The notes below the pieces were generated by a model. It did no database searches, was not told the DNA's origin, and saw nothing but the letters and a program-made list of their open reading frames with translations. Shown piece by piece: positions 48,201-61,401 of a DNA stretch of 64,000 bases (position 1 is its first letter; each line of letters begins with the position of its first letter). The translations under genes and the position numbers were made by a program. The stretch lies in the NCBI GenBank assembly GCA_016806645.1, contig JACSYO010002116.1, forward strand, positions 3,289,501-3,353,500, read 5' to 3'. The DNA is from Ophiodon elongatus. Taxonomy: Eukaryota; Chordata; Actinopteri; Perciformes; Hexagrammidae.

Positions 48201-51200
48201 GGGAGATTTTGAAACATTGGCTCGCTGGAGACACAGAGGCTTTTTGTTGTGCTATGCATGTAATTTACAATCAAACTGATGGACTTAGAAAACTTGCTCC
48301 TGTTGACTCCTGCGGTGAAATCACATAAAGTTGAAGTTTTTTAACTTTGGAGCTGTGAGACATTACATTCCAAGTGGCAAGTTTGGCCCTCAGAGCTTCA
48401 GTTTTTCCACAGAGGAGGATAACTGATGCAATTGAGAAAGAAAGAAAAAAGATTTAGTGGCTCATGTATGATAAAGCTAAGGTAAAGTTGTGTGTGTTTC
48501 AAGTTTATCTCCCCATATGTTTCTCAGTTCCCCTCAAATGTTGTGTATTGCTGCTCCTCTCATCTCCGTCTCTCTTTTTCTTCCCTTCTTGCCTCTGATC
48601 TGTCACACACATTGCGAGGAAGCTAACCCCTGCTCCTCAGAGATCTGTGAGTACATTGTGAGGAATGTGTGTCCTTCCTGACATTACAACGCTCTTTATC
48701 AACTAACAAGAGGAGTAGGAGGGGAGCGGGGAGGATGTTGAGATGTTAGGTTTGGAAGTGGGGAAAAAAAAAAAGAGAGCTCTTTGTGGCCGCTTATCTG
48801 ACAGGATATGAAGCAACTCAATGGCTTTGGCATTTGGCAAAATAGCTTCCTTCAATGGGCATTCACTACAAGAGGCATCCCCTGACATGAGGCCACATAT
48901 GTCTGAGCAGCTGAAAGAGAGAGAGAAAAGGAAAGAGAGAATTTCAGGAAGAGAAAAGACAGCCGGAGGGTGTTTTAGAAGTTCCGTATTTTGTTAATTG
49001 CCCACGATAAGATGCAGCAATTTGCCGGTAGTTGAGATGATTATCAATGGCAGCAATTTAACAGATGTTGGTGGACTTTTAAACACATTAGTCTACCCAG
49101 CGCTGACTAAAAGACAGGTCTGACAAATGTATGAATTCTGGAGCAGTTACATGAGTTGAGGAGCCAGATTCAACTCACCAAAGAACACTTGAAGTTCGTC
49201 CTACATGCACAAACACACACGGCACCAGACACACACGCCACAGTTTCAGACTATTATTTTTGCTAATGGGATCTGAGGGGACATCGTTTTCCTGATGTGG
49301 TGTAATTGAAGCTGCTGTATTAAAGGGTTGTGTTCCTCTCCTGCTGCTGAGACACAAAGTAATGCAAACCCCATCCCAGTTATTAACCCAGGAAGTCCCC
49401 ACGGTGCACTGCACTCTAATGAGAGAGGCTGAAACGTATTTTATTTTTTCTCTCATTTAGATGTTGCCCCTTTGACCCCTGTGATGCTTATCCAGTGCTC
49501 AGTGGTCCACATCTGTCCCTGGGGGGAACTTACTATGTCCAAATGCTTTCAAATGGTCCCTTTAAAAAAACAAAAAACATCTCTGATCAAATTAATAAAA
49601 ATAGGAAAATTAAATAGCAGATTTCCTCTGCCAAATTTTGATGCATTTCTCATTTTCTGGTTATCTTTATTTACAGTTTCAGGACGGTAAATGTTTGAAA
49701 GTGAAAGGAAATAAAAGAGAGACTTTAATGCAGGTTTCAACCCTTTGAGCTACCTGTCACCTGATCAGGAGCTTTACCTTTTGAACTTCATGAGAAAGAT
49801 ACACAACAGATTTGCTGTCTTCAGGATTAGCAATACCATCTCAAAGAAACCCGTTTATACCGTCTCATTATGTGGTTAAAAGATGATTTGTACTTCAGGC
49901 AGTGCCCATTCTGTCCTTTAGTTACACTTTGATATAAAAATATTTCCATTCTGCTTTGCCTTTCTACTCTTTAGCCACAAAACACACATTTTCAATTCAT
50001 TGTATCTGTGAGTTTACTCTGAGTTAACTTTTTTAATTCACTGCACACAAATATTTTCCGTTCGTTAAGAATTGACGTTTTCATTTGCCAACATTTGCAG
50101 ATAAATCTAACGGGCGCTGTCCACACCCCACTCTCAGCACAATAGGCCTTCTTCTCACAACACAACAGCTCCTTGTCTTTAAACAAATTAACACTAATTC
50201 ATCTAAATGGGGTTGAAATTACAACCCCATGTGGCCCGAGGGCAATTTCTGACAGGGATTCTTCTTGTTTTTCTCGATCTCACAGAACATCTGGAGTTTC
50301 CCATAATGCACTTTTTATTTGTCCGCTGGCTCTGTCTCCATTTTTTCACCTGATTGGCTGTGTTTCATACAGTGTACCACCAGAGGAATGCCATCACTGT
50401 TGTGTATCCAAAGAAGAGATTAACTCTACAGCACTCAAAACACTCCTGATTCTTTCACACAGGGCAAAAACCAGTCACAGTTGTATTGTTGCTTTGCTTT
50501 GATGTAGGACTTTGAGCCCTGACGGACGTATAATATCATTTACAGTCAAAATCAGGGGTGGTCTTTCCTGGTGTTAACAGCTCACCCTGCTTTGTGTCCC
50601 ACTGATTCCAAAAGACTGTATTTTTCTCAGACTATTGAACATTCACTGAATGGTTTAATTGCAAGCAGACTCAAAGAGATGGATATTTGAATCATGCTGA
50701 GTAAAATATGGCCCCATCTGGATTTGATAAACTCATAAATGAATTTCATCTGATGCTAATTTTACACTTTACACATCAAACAATTACATTAATTCCAGTG
50801 CGCCAACTATACCATGACTGTGGACTGAAAAGGCAGTAATCATAGAGTAGACACGTGGTTAGAAAATATGCAGTTTCATGTTGTGAGTACTTCATAGCTG
50901 TCGTTCTATCATCCCAGAAGAAAAAAACACATGACTTGTTTGCTAAAAATAGAAAATAAATGAAGGACATTGTCCTCTTTACAAACCAGAACTCAACTTC
51001 AACTCTCAAGAATGGTAAGTCTCATCTTCAGAGAAAAGGAGTTGAAGCGTTTTAGTACCAAAACAGTTTTTAACCAATGTTTGGAAGCAACACAAACATT
51101 TGCCAAAAGATCTACTGCGATCCCTGACTCACTAACATTTACACACCAATAGCTCTGATCACAAGAGTTCAAGAAATATGTGTCAAAACAGGTTGCAGAG

Positions 51201-51935
51201 GAAGCATGAATCTATAATTACACAGATGGTATAATTACGAATCAAGCACATATACAATTCATGGTATAATTATGAACTTCTGCAGCTATAAGCCACTAAT
51301 GGGAACTGGGATTGAGGAGTTATTCAACACGCAGACAGCGAATTACTGTGTAGGCCTCGTTAATTGGTTATGCCCCCTGTTTAGAACAGGAGCGTGATAA
51401 GGTTAGCAGATTTATGGAGCAGTAGCACACGTACACAACACTGATGTTTTGAAGAAGCATTTTTTTTTTTTCGGTATCTTTCAACTGTGTTTTCCAGAAT
51501 AGGTATGTGTGACTTAGGGATTGACCACATAGCACAGAGAATTTGGTTCACAGATAGCTGTGATGTTTTGCAAAAAAAAATCAGAAGGATGAAATCTGAT
51601 ACCATGTGTGATGCTGAGACTTTCACACATGATAAGATGAAGAAAGCAGTGGTGCAGAAACAGCCAAACGATTAGCTTTGTGGTCGTCAAAAAGAAGGAA
51701 AAAAAAAAGCTTTAGGATCACCAAAGCAGCTTGGTTTAGCATGGAAACAACTGTGGCTGGATGTTTGGTTCTCATGGAAGCCACATGACAGGGAGGTCAT
51801 GAGAGAGACAGCAGGCCCGGCACTGTGTGCGATCTCACCACACTCGTTCCCCACCGCACTTTTGATGTTTCCCTCCTCAACTTTTATCTTTGCTCCTCGA
51901 GAGACCCCTACTCTCACTGTCAGGGAAAGCAGACA

Positions 51936-51988
<53 letters not shown>

Positions 51989-52004
51989 ACGCACACGCAC
52001 ACGC

Positions 52005-52047
<43 letters not shown>

Positions 52048-52400
52048 GACGCAAACACACGTCCCTGCTTCATCTGAGCAGAGGCTTTGGCTACTGCCAC
52101 CCATTTCCAGCTTCACAAAACTATTTTAACAAGCAGAGAAATCATTTAGCGGACACTTTCCTGGATCATAAAACACCAAATGATGGCTTTGGGATCCTAC
52201 GCTTTTATTGATCTGCGCTCTCCAATCAAATGGATACTTCCTGTGCCAGGCCTGGTCAGCGTGGAAGAGAGGAAATGGGGAGGGTGTGGAGAGGACGGGG
52301 ATGGGAAAGAGGGGGGGGGATCAAGTAGGGGGGTGCTCATGTGAGGCTGAAATGTGATCCGGAGCCTGTGTCGCATTAGCCTTAACGGGCCGTGTGGCAG
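45201..52400. other. Gene-free region downstream of dkk1, part 2
   Basis: AT-rich unique-looking sequence with a CA tract at 45462-45483, the long CA block at 51937-52060 and a G-rich stretch around 52270-52335. No exon, RNA gene or recognisable transposon. Confidence 0.65.
51937..52060. repeat. Compound (CA)n/(CACG)n microsatellite
   Basis: About 124 bases: pure CA, then GCACAC-type units, then pure CA again. Part of it alternates pyrimidine and purine with CpG steps. Confidence 0.97.
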
Positions 52401-55400
52401 ACGCGCTGGCACCACAGAGCGGAGAAGTCGGGTGGTGGAGGAGGAGGAGGAGGAGGAGGAGGAGGAGGAAGACGAAGGAGGCAAGTCGCGGGACAGCCTG
52501 ACGCAGGAAAAGTATGTGGCTACAGCAGCAGGAAGGAATGCCATCATCCTCACTGGAGGGATTTCTGGCACCTCCCCCCAGAACAATCACAACAGAGAGG
52601 GAGAATGATGCTTATCCCTCGATCTAAGTCACCTTTGTACGCGCAGCACACACATCATCACACATCTCCTGTCAGCCTGTCATCCCACAGGGTCACGGTC
52701 AAGCTGGCGCTCCCTCTCTCTGTGTCATGTTGTCTCTCTCCTGTAATTTCCTTTCTTCCCTCTCCTCTTTTACCGGAAAGAATGTGTCTCCTGTTGCTCC
52801 ACCAGTCAGTGTCAGGGGGCTAAACAGCCCATTTTGGTGTCTGACTCAGTTACGGAGTCCCAGAGGTGCCTGAAGGATTCCATGAATTCCAGCTTTTGCA
52901 CCCACAACTGTGACGCCACCTGAGGGAATGCGATAGAGATCATACCAGACACTTCCTGTCCACACTCAATATTTATCTTCCAGCAGCAACCCAAATCTCT
53001 TTCATGTCCCGATAACAAAATTCAGGGTGATCAACAAATGAACTGCATACGAAGCATGTTTTTGAGTGGAATATTCAAAACCCTCCTGCTGTGTTTATGC
53101 ATGACTGTGAATGGAAGACAGAGTGATGATGACAGAGAGGATGAAGGAGCAAGAGAGCAACGGAGGAAAGGAGAGACAGAGCCAGAATGAGAAGAGTGGA
53201 GGGGGTAATGACTAGGTCTGCTCAGGACAGAGGAGGCGACAGAGGGGGAAGCGTCTCCGATCGTCTCCTCTTGGCTCCTCTTTGGCGTCTGTGATCCTCG
53301 GACCCTTCACGCAATCTCCCTTATTACAAGGCTTCCCCTCTCCACACGGGCACCACTACAAAATGGAGCAATTACATTTAATTAGGCTGCAGAGGGTAGC
53401 TACCCTGCCCCATCCCAAAACCTCAGAGAAGCGTAGACTTCAGGTAACACAACGGTCGGGGAGAACTTCAAAGAGATGCAAAATTACAGCACCATTAGTG
53501 GAGCCACCACAGAACTGATGTGAAGCCAGGGAATCATTTGACCCGGAGAGGAAGATTCAAAGGAGTTAAAACTGAAAAGCAGAGCCGGAGAGACAAAAAC
53601 ATCTCAACAACAAAGATTAAGGGGCAGACTGAGCACTTCTAAACACTGTTTGTGTTGTATGGGAGACTTGAAAAATTAAGGAGTCTTTCCAATGCCTATT
53701 AGTTATCTCATAGCCCTATAGCCTCAGTGGAAGGATGCTCTTTTGGAGTATGTCAAACATTTTGTGGTTTTACAGTAAAAAAGTAGAAAAACTTCTGTTC
53801 CAAAACAAACAGACCAGGATTTAGTGTCCTAATAAGCCATCCAGGCTGTCCTAGAAAGATGATATGCGAGACAATCCCACTTTATCTGCTTGCTGTTTGT
53901 AGCGCTGCATTTTGGCTCACAGAGGGCATGATGGCCCTAAAAAGTTTATTGATGCTGACTCACTAGGCCTCCAACCAGAGTGGAAAATTCTGACTTAAAT
54001 GCTGTTAAATCTGTGTCTGAGACAGAGGGACTCCTGTTTGAATGCACGATATACACACAGGTGAGCTAACAAACAAAAATGACTCATTCTGCATTTTCCC
54101 CATTTTTGTTATTGGTTGTAATATGATTACGGAAAATTGAGTCAAGTGATGGATCGGGGCTCTTTGGAATGACACACACACTCACATACACACACATTAA
54201 AGGACAAACCTGCATACATGAGTGGAGAAACATAATAAACAGGACACAAAGGGTCTTTGTCCGACGTGTTACTTACGTTACGTGTAATGTGTCGTGTGTT
54301 GTGTGTTACAACCCCAGCATAGACCTTTAACAAACATTCCACTCTGCCATCATCGAAACATCAAATGAGAGAATATATCTTGAAAATGTGGTCTTCATCC
54401 CTCTAGTAAAGTTCACAGACGTATGATCTATGCTAATGTGGCGATGGTGGCGAATAACCTTTCTTAGACACCAAATGTTGGTGTTTTCCTTCATTTGTCT
54501 GTACATTATTTCATGAGCATTAAACAATAATAGAATTTTTTATGGCTGCTCTTTTGCAACTGAAATGTTCTTTTGCACACGCTAATGTGTCTTTTGAAGT
54601 TAACTGAGACTCCATAAAGAAAGGGCCGGGTCTTTTTTTTTTTTTTTTTTTTACCACAAATTAGTCTCCTGCTGCGTCATGATTTACTGTCTCTGTTATA
54701 GTAATCACAACCAGATCTGTGCTCACCGTAGACTACAAGCCACCGCTGGAAACTTTGACAGACAGCCAGTCGTACTGTTGTTGCCTGTGTCACCAGTGCT
54801 CTGGGTATGAAAGAAACGCTGGCTATATTTAAGTGACTGGGCCGATGGTAACCACAATGTTCAACTGTATTCACCCACGGGATTTAATATTTTGTTTTCT
54901 TCATGTGGTCAACGAGGATTAGGGATTGCAGTAACATTCCTTATGAAACATTGTGAAAAAAATGATAAAATAAGTAAATGGATACTTCAACTGAAAGAAA
55001 AAAAGGGGATAAGCACACTGGATGGCGCTGGATATACTGAAGAGCACTTTGTATAAATAAAAGGTCCCTAAAAAGCCTGAAAAGATGACCAAAAATATTC
55101 TGATTAGAATAGAAAAATACACATTTTCAGCACTTAAATGACAAACATTTAAAAGAGCTATTTTGATTTGATTGTGAACCATAAAAGAGCCATAATTCAA
55201 CACAAAAACATAAATTAGATGCTCCTGCAGGAATCTACATTGAAAAATGAAAAGTGGCACCCTTGCTCTCACAGGAGTTGCTTGTGTGTGACTTGAAGCT
55301 GTAAAAGTAGCAGAGGGACATGTTGATTTAAAGCGTGACTCACAGCGTAGCTCAAACCTTTGAGTTCATGATGACATCGTGTCTCGCTTGCGCGTCGCTC

Positions 55401-58150
55401 GGGCTCGGCCTGCTGTGGCTGTATCGTGACGACGACATGATAAGACCAAAAGCATTCCAGCGTTCATCAGCTGCTATACAAACGAGGCCTGCCTCCACTT
55501 TAGACAGTATGGATGTATTTAAAGAGAACTTAAATGCAGTGTCTGATGATGGGTGCAGCCTGTAGATACAGTGAATGATATACATCTTTGGATAAGACAA
55601 TGCGACACAAATAGACGAGAAGACAGTGAAGCGAGACAAAGACGAGAGCAGTATCTTGTCTGAACGGTTCATGGAACACACCAAGGATATGAGGCATGTG
55701 GTGCCCAGCTGCGATTAGCCTGAAGCAAGTCAAGTTCTTCCTGCTAAAATGTATTGCTGCAATAAAGGTGCTCTTAGTGTGCTTCTATGAGAATAAACTC
55801 ATATGTTCTGCTGTACGAAACAACAGGGCAAACATATATATAATACCCCATCGTGTAGTGAGCCAGTATGTAAAGAAAAGTAGAATGGACATTGCTAGGT
55901 GATCAAAGGTAAGTTCAAGCCAAAATGTAGGCACTAATTATAAAATTACAGATGATATTCACTTCTGTAAGGGGTTAGCTTGAAGATGTGGAGTACTGCT
56001 TTATGCCAGAGCCCACAGCAAAACATCCAAACAACGTCTGGCATGTCCCCCCCCCACAATACGTTCTTGAATGTAAGCAGACGTCAAACCGCCTCTACAG
56101 CTGAAAGAGCGTGCTGGTGCTCGCTCATTTATGCGAGCATGTCATTGGTCACATGTGCATGGCATTAGCAAAGACACAAACAAAGCAGGGGTGTACCACA
56201 ACCCTATGATTAGGCTGATTTATGAAGATGTCACAATGCACTCCACAAAAATATGATCCACTTTCCCTAAAAAGCCAAATGGATGAGCATTTAATCTTGC
56301 GGCCTTTCTTAGTGACATCGAATTGAAAATGGCTCTGAATTATGGGGGCCGCAAAGTTCTTGAACATGAAGGCAGAGTTTGAAATTATAAGCTTGAATTT
56401 GAATGAAACTCACGTTTAAAAATACATTTTTAAAAACAACAAATCACTAAAGCCAGAGAGGTCATAAAACTTCAGGGATCCTTACTGCTGCAGCGCCCTA
56501 ACAATGACGTCCCGCCTTGACAAAGAGGCCTGACTGCATCTCTTCGTCATATCAATGATATCAATGAAATCTAGACACAAAATACACTGCGGGCAGCATT
56601 GTTACAAGGCCCTACTGTATAATAAATCACCATTGAGACCACCATGATACCAAACCGCACAAGGCTTAGATTTAGGCTACTTCTAATGGGAATCACTTAT
56701 GCTCAAACCCCTATAAATGATTAACAGCTGAGATCATGAGTGGCATTTACATGTTAACAGCCTTTCTTACCCTAAACAGTTCCCTGGTGTTTCAGATGCT
56801 GCATTTATGCCTCACTTTACCTGTGGAATTACTCTCTCAAAGACATCTAGGATGTGTGTCCAACAACTCCACTTTCATTCCCAGAAAACTGTCATTCTGT
56901 TAACCACATTTTAGCCACATTCATAGATGTGCAATTTGGTTATGTGTCAATATACATCATTGCAGGATCATACCCAATCCTACCTCTCAACACCTTTGCT
57001 ATTTCTGCCCTGATTGGCCAAATTTAGCAGCCCTGCTCCATGGGAACTCTGGACCATACAGGTTGCATAACTCTCCCTCTCAAAAGGTCTCTCTCTATTT
57101 CTTTTTCTCCCTTGTCCTCCTTTCAGTAAACACCTCTACTTTGACAGGGGTGGCAATTTTCATCTCACTGATTGAAGAGTAAAGCTGCTGCTGGTCCGCC
57201 ACACAGACTCCTGCCCTGCCCTGCCTTGCTCCCTCTCTCACTTTGTGCTATCAGTCATTTAAAAGAACCTCCCCCAAAATCTTAATCCTTCAAGTCTCAA
57301 GGCCCCTTAAGAACCAAGTCTGAGCCCTCAGTGTCTCCGTTGGCCTGTTTTCATTTGCTCTTGAGATATAAAGCAGAAAAAGCTGTTATAAAAACTTCTT
57401 CACAAAGCTGTTTTTTTTTCCAGGAGCATGACTTGCACAAATCCCAACGTGCAAGCTAATAAGTATATTTAGAATTTTGGACAAAGAAAAACAAAACTAT
57501 AAAGAGTTGACTGCTTTCAATAACACAAAGATCCACTTCATTTCTCCTTTCTTAATCTGCCAGTTGCCTGTCCCTTTAATAGCACTGCTTAATTGTAATG
57601 ACTGTGTCTGTTTGTCTTGGGATGAATGAGGCTCTTTGATAGAAGGGAGGCGGCAGGCCTTGACCACAGCAGCAAGACTGGGCAGTGGCGACGACTAACA
57701 GCTCATCAGTATTGGAGACGGAGTGCACCTCATCAAAGACTAAAATCTACTAAACTGTCCCCCCGCAGATTAGAGCCACGAGTGGCCGAAGCCTCGAAGC
57801 ACTGTCTTTGGATAATCTTAACCTCACCAAAGCCTTAACTAATGTGAAGAGAAAACAAAAAACTAACCACAGATTGTGTCTAGACTGAGCTTTAATCTAC
57901 TCTGATGACTTATTCTAAGAATTTGCAGATGAGGATATTGACATCACTGGTCTAGTTTAGGAAGAATATTACACATAGAGGCACATGAGTAAAGTGTGCA
58001 CATATGCTTTTGTAAAGAATATTATATAATGTATGTATACTGCACTTTAAAAATAGTGCAGAAATAATCTGACAACTGACAGTAAGAACAAATGTAGAAT
58101 TTTGCACAAAAGCATGTCTACAGAACTAGTTTTAAGAAGACATGAGTTGA
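52401..58150. other. Gene-free region downstream of dkk1, part 3
   Basis: Starts with the GGA repeat and purine-rich sequence to about 53260, includes poly-T at 54633-54652, then unique-looking AT-rich sequence. No gene recognised. Confidence 0.65.
52435..52469. repeat. (GGA)n trinucleotide repeat
   Basis: About 11 GGA/GGT units that read as a poly-Glu or poly-Gly stretch in two frames. The open frames here are artefacts of the repeat. Confidence 0.95.
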
Positions 58151-58168
58151 ACAGTGACACACATTTTG

Positions 58169-58191
58169 ACACACACACACACACACACGCG

Positions 58192-58246
<55 letters not shown>
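58169..58246. repeat. (CA)n microsatellite
   Basis: CA repeat with a CGCGCACG interruption near its 5' third. Confidence 0.97.
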
Positions 58247-58251
<5 letters not shown>

Positions 58252-58982
58252 AGGTGACAACATAACCAGCCACAAGCTGTCGCGGCTGCTAATAACATAC
58301 TTTCCTTCAAAGTACTAAGGTCAAAGGTAGCCACAAAGTTTCTGGTTCAAAGTGGTAAATTGTGTTCCTGCCTTCTAAACATTTGAGAAAGTATTGTTGA
58401 ATCCCACAAAATTACATTTGTGTGTGCAAAGTTTTCATGAATGAGGCCCAATATGTTCGAGCGATTGCTTCTAAAAAAGCATGTATGTGTAAATGAGCTT
58501 GATAATTATTTTATTACGACAGTATTACTCTTTCTTGCTGCAATAATAGATATAGCTTTGAAGGACACATGTACAATATATTCAGCATTTACAAGTGGTT
58601 GGAAGAGCTGGAGTGAATATGAACTTGCTTCAAACACTGTATTTGTTTAGATGGACAGGAGAGCAGCAACAAAATAATAATAAGCTCGAAGGAAAACTCC
58701 GGACTGCAGCATTCATTAAGGCATGTGATGATAACACTACGTGTGATGAGAGGAGCAAAACAACATGCCTTCTTTGCATTTCCCCCACTGCCTCAGTTGA
58801 GGTTCCTGCATGATGAAAGCATCCCATAATCCCGCTGGAATGACAGTGGACAAAACATGGATAAGAGCGGGGAGGAAATTGCAGTACAAACAGCCCGATG
58901 AGTGCCAGAGACACGGCCCAAATGAGTATGGTCTGATCTGTGTTTGCACAGGACCGAAGCATGCAGATTGAAGCTCAAAGCC

Positions 58983-58983
<1 letters not shown>

Positions 58984-59022
<39 letters not shown>

Positions 59023-59041
59023 GGCGTGTGTGTGTGTGTGC
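58984..59041. repeat. (GT)n microsatellite
   Basis: GT repeat interrupted by TATG and GGGC. Confidence 0.97.
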
Positions 59042-59840
59042 ACGCTTTATTGAGCCACAGGTTGAGGTTGGGGTAACAACAGAAAGCGAGGCCAACAGGT
59101 GATTCAGGAGAAGACTCTTCTGCAGAGATGGATTCCCGTGGGATTTGTGGCCAACTTTTTTCCCTTTGCCCGTTTCCTCTCATAGATCCCAGAGGTGTGA
59201 TCAGAATGACTTTAACTAAGATCTGAAGTGGATCATTGACAGGCAGATTCTGACTCACAATAAACAGCTCTCTTTTCACACGAATTGAGCCAGGCACAAG
59301 GTTTTGGATGATAATCTTTTCTTCCTCTCAGAAAGCGTCTAATTGCATTGGCTGGCAAGCCCACACAGAATGGTATGCAGTTATGAATGGTGTGTTTACG
59401 CAGGTTGTTTTTATGTGAAGTGTATGTTTGCTCTCATATTGCATATAATTTGCCCAATAACACTCGCATCTGCTATTAACTTACCACAGAGTTACTTCAG
59501 GCAAAAATACAAGGGCTTAACTCTTTGTGTTCTAGTCTGGACAGCAGTGAAATGTTAAAAACAACAACAATAACAACGATAAAAAAGAACTGCATTTGTT
59601 CTGCTGTCGAAATTAAATTGCAGGTTTAGAATTAGGAATTTGGCTCTTGTGGAACGCAGACGTCCCAAACATCATATTAAATTGCTATTTTTTTTAACTC
59701 TACTTATAACCAGCCATCCAGTGGCTATTCAGACAGCCCCAGACACCACAGGCACAGATATTAAAAAGACATTCATATCCAAAATCATTGTTAGAGCAGC
59801 TGTAATAGGTGGATAGTGTCTATTCCCATGCTCGCATTGT

Positions 59841-59876
59841 CCCCCCCCCCCCACACACACACACACACACACACAC
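59841..59876. repeat. Poly-C followed by (CA)n
   Basis: Twelve C then about 12 CA units. Both parts are prone to slippage. Confidence 0.95.
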
Positions 59877-60381
59877 ATAGCCATGGCTAAATCAGTGGCG
59901 CCATGGCCGCAGAAGCAGGTAGTAATAAGGCCCTGGATGGTGGCCCATAGATGTGTTAGCTGATGTGTTACTCAGAGGGCCCCTATGAAAAGACCCCAGG
60001 CGCCTATCCCAGTGCCTGTCTCCATAGCACTAAGCGACCATTAGGCTGGATTTAAAGGGCAAGACATTTAGGCTGCTGTCATCTTGTGTCAGTCCACCAC
60101 AGGGACCGCGCCGTGGTTAAACAGGCTCGTAAATAAACACCACACGCATACAGGCAGGGAGCTGGGCTGTGGTGCTGCTGCTGCTGGTGGTGGGGGAGCC
60201 GACCGCAGGTTTGGACCAAGGCTCCTTTCAACTCCCCTCTCCCCCGCCCCCACCAGCAGCTCCATGAATTGCCAGACCTAACCTTCAACTTCATCAGTCA
60301 TCGACGAGACTGACAGTTCCCCACAAGTCGCTTTGTCCCCGTCTTGCTTTCTCTCCTCCACCTTTCTTTCACTTCTTCTCC

Positions 60382-60396
60382 CACACACACACACAC

Positions 60397-60440
<44 letters not shown>

Positions 60441-60441
60441 A

Positions 60442-60510
<69 letters not shown>

Positions 60511-60518
60511 ACACACAC
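60382..60518. repeat. (CA)n microsatellite, longest in window
   Basis: About 137 bases of CA with four single interruptions (one GC, three TA). Confidence 0.98.
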
Positions 60519-61352
60519 TTTGCATCTGCCTCACACTGTCCCCTGGCTCTGCTCACAGGCAACACCGCCACCATGGTTGTGGCGACAGCATCGATGGAAA
60601 AACTGAGGGCTTCTTTCTGAGCAGCCCTGGGGTCCCATCACCCCTCCCCTCCCCTGTTCCTCACACTCTGTCTCTCCCCTGTCTGTCTTCTTCTGAGTGG
60701 GGACCACACAGATGTTCCAAACCACATCCAAGCCGTCTGGCTGTGATGAGCACATTTGCACACATAGTGTTAGCTAACAATCTGCCAACAGCTAAAATGT
60801 GTCTGACTATGGCCTAGCACTAATCTAACCGTAAGACAACGGCCACTGGAACTAAAATCGAAGCTGCTTACGTAACTCTGGTAGACTTACTGGGAGTTAC
60901 ACACATAATGGCAAATTATCACATGGAATATGGGATGAGCTGTTGCTTTGGAAACAAGGCAAACACCGTAACAGCTCTGGGTTGCCTGTTGAAGACTCTC
61001 AACTGTCAGCAGTAATGTCATCAAAAATAAGACCAAGTATAACAATGTTTGCAGAAAGGCTTGGGCCTGAAATCACTCAAGAACTGAATTTACCTTGCAA
61101 GAAAGCCTTGGATTAAGAATGTAATACAGTCAGGAACAGCTTAAACGGTCTGATTCAGTCAAACTCCACCGAATAAAGAGGAATATAATAAGAGTTACTG
61201 AATGCCACGTCCTCTTTGAGTAATCAGCCATCTTTACCAGCCTCACAGACATCAATGCAAGTATGTCTCAGCCCCTGTCATTTAAAACAGCTACTGTTTT
61301 AATGCACCAAAAACTAGTCAAACCCCTCAATTACTCTTCATGTGAATACTGC

Positions 61353-61401
61353 GTGTGTGTGTGTGTGTGTGTGTCTGTGTGAGTGTGTGTGAGTGTGTGT
61401 G
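61353..61401. repeat. (GT)n microsatellite
   Basis: GT repeat passing into GTGA-interrupted units at its 3' side. Confidence 0.96.

Noticed and set aside
52354..52823. Poly-Glu/poly-Gly open frames of 84-143 codons
   Set aside because: Produced by the GGA trinucleotide repeat read in two frames; no conserved sequence outside the repeat.
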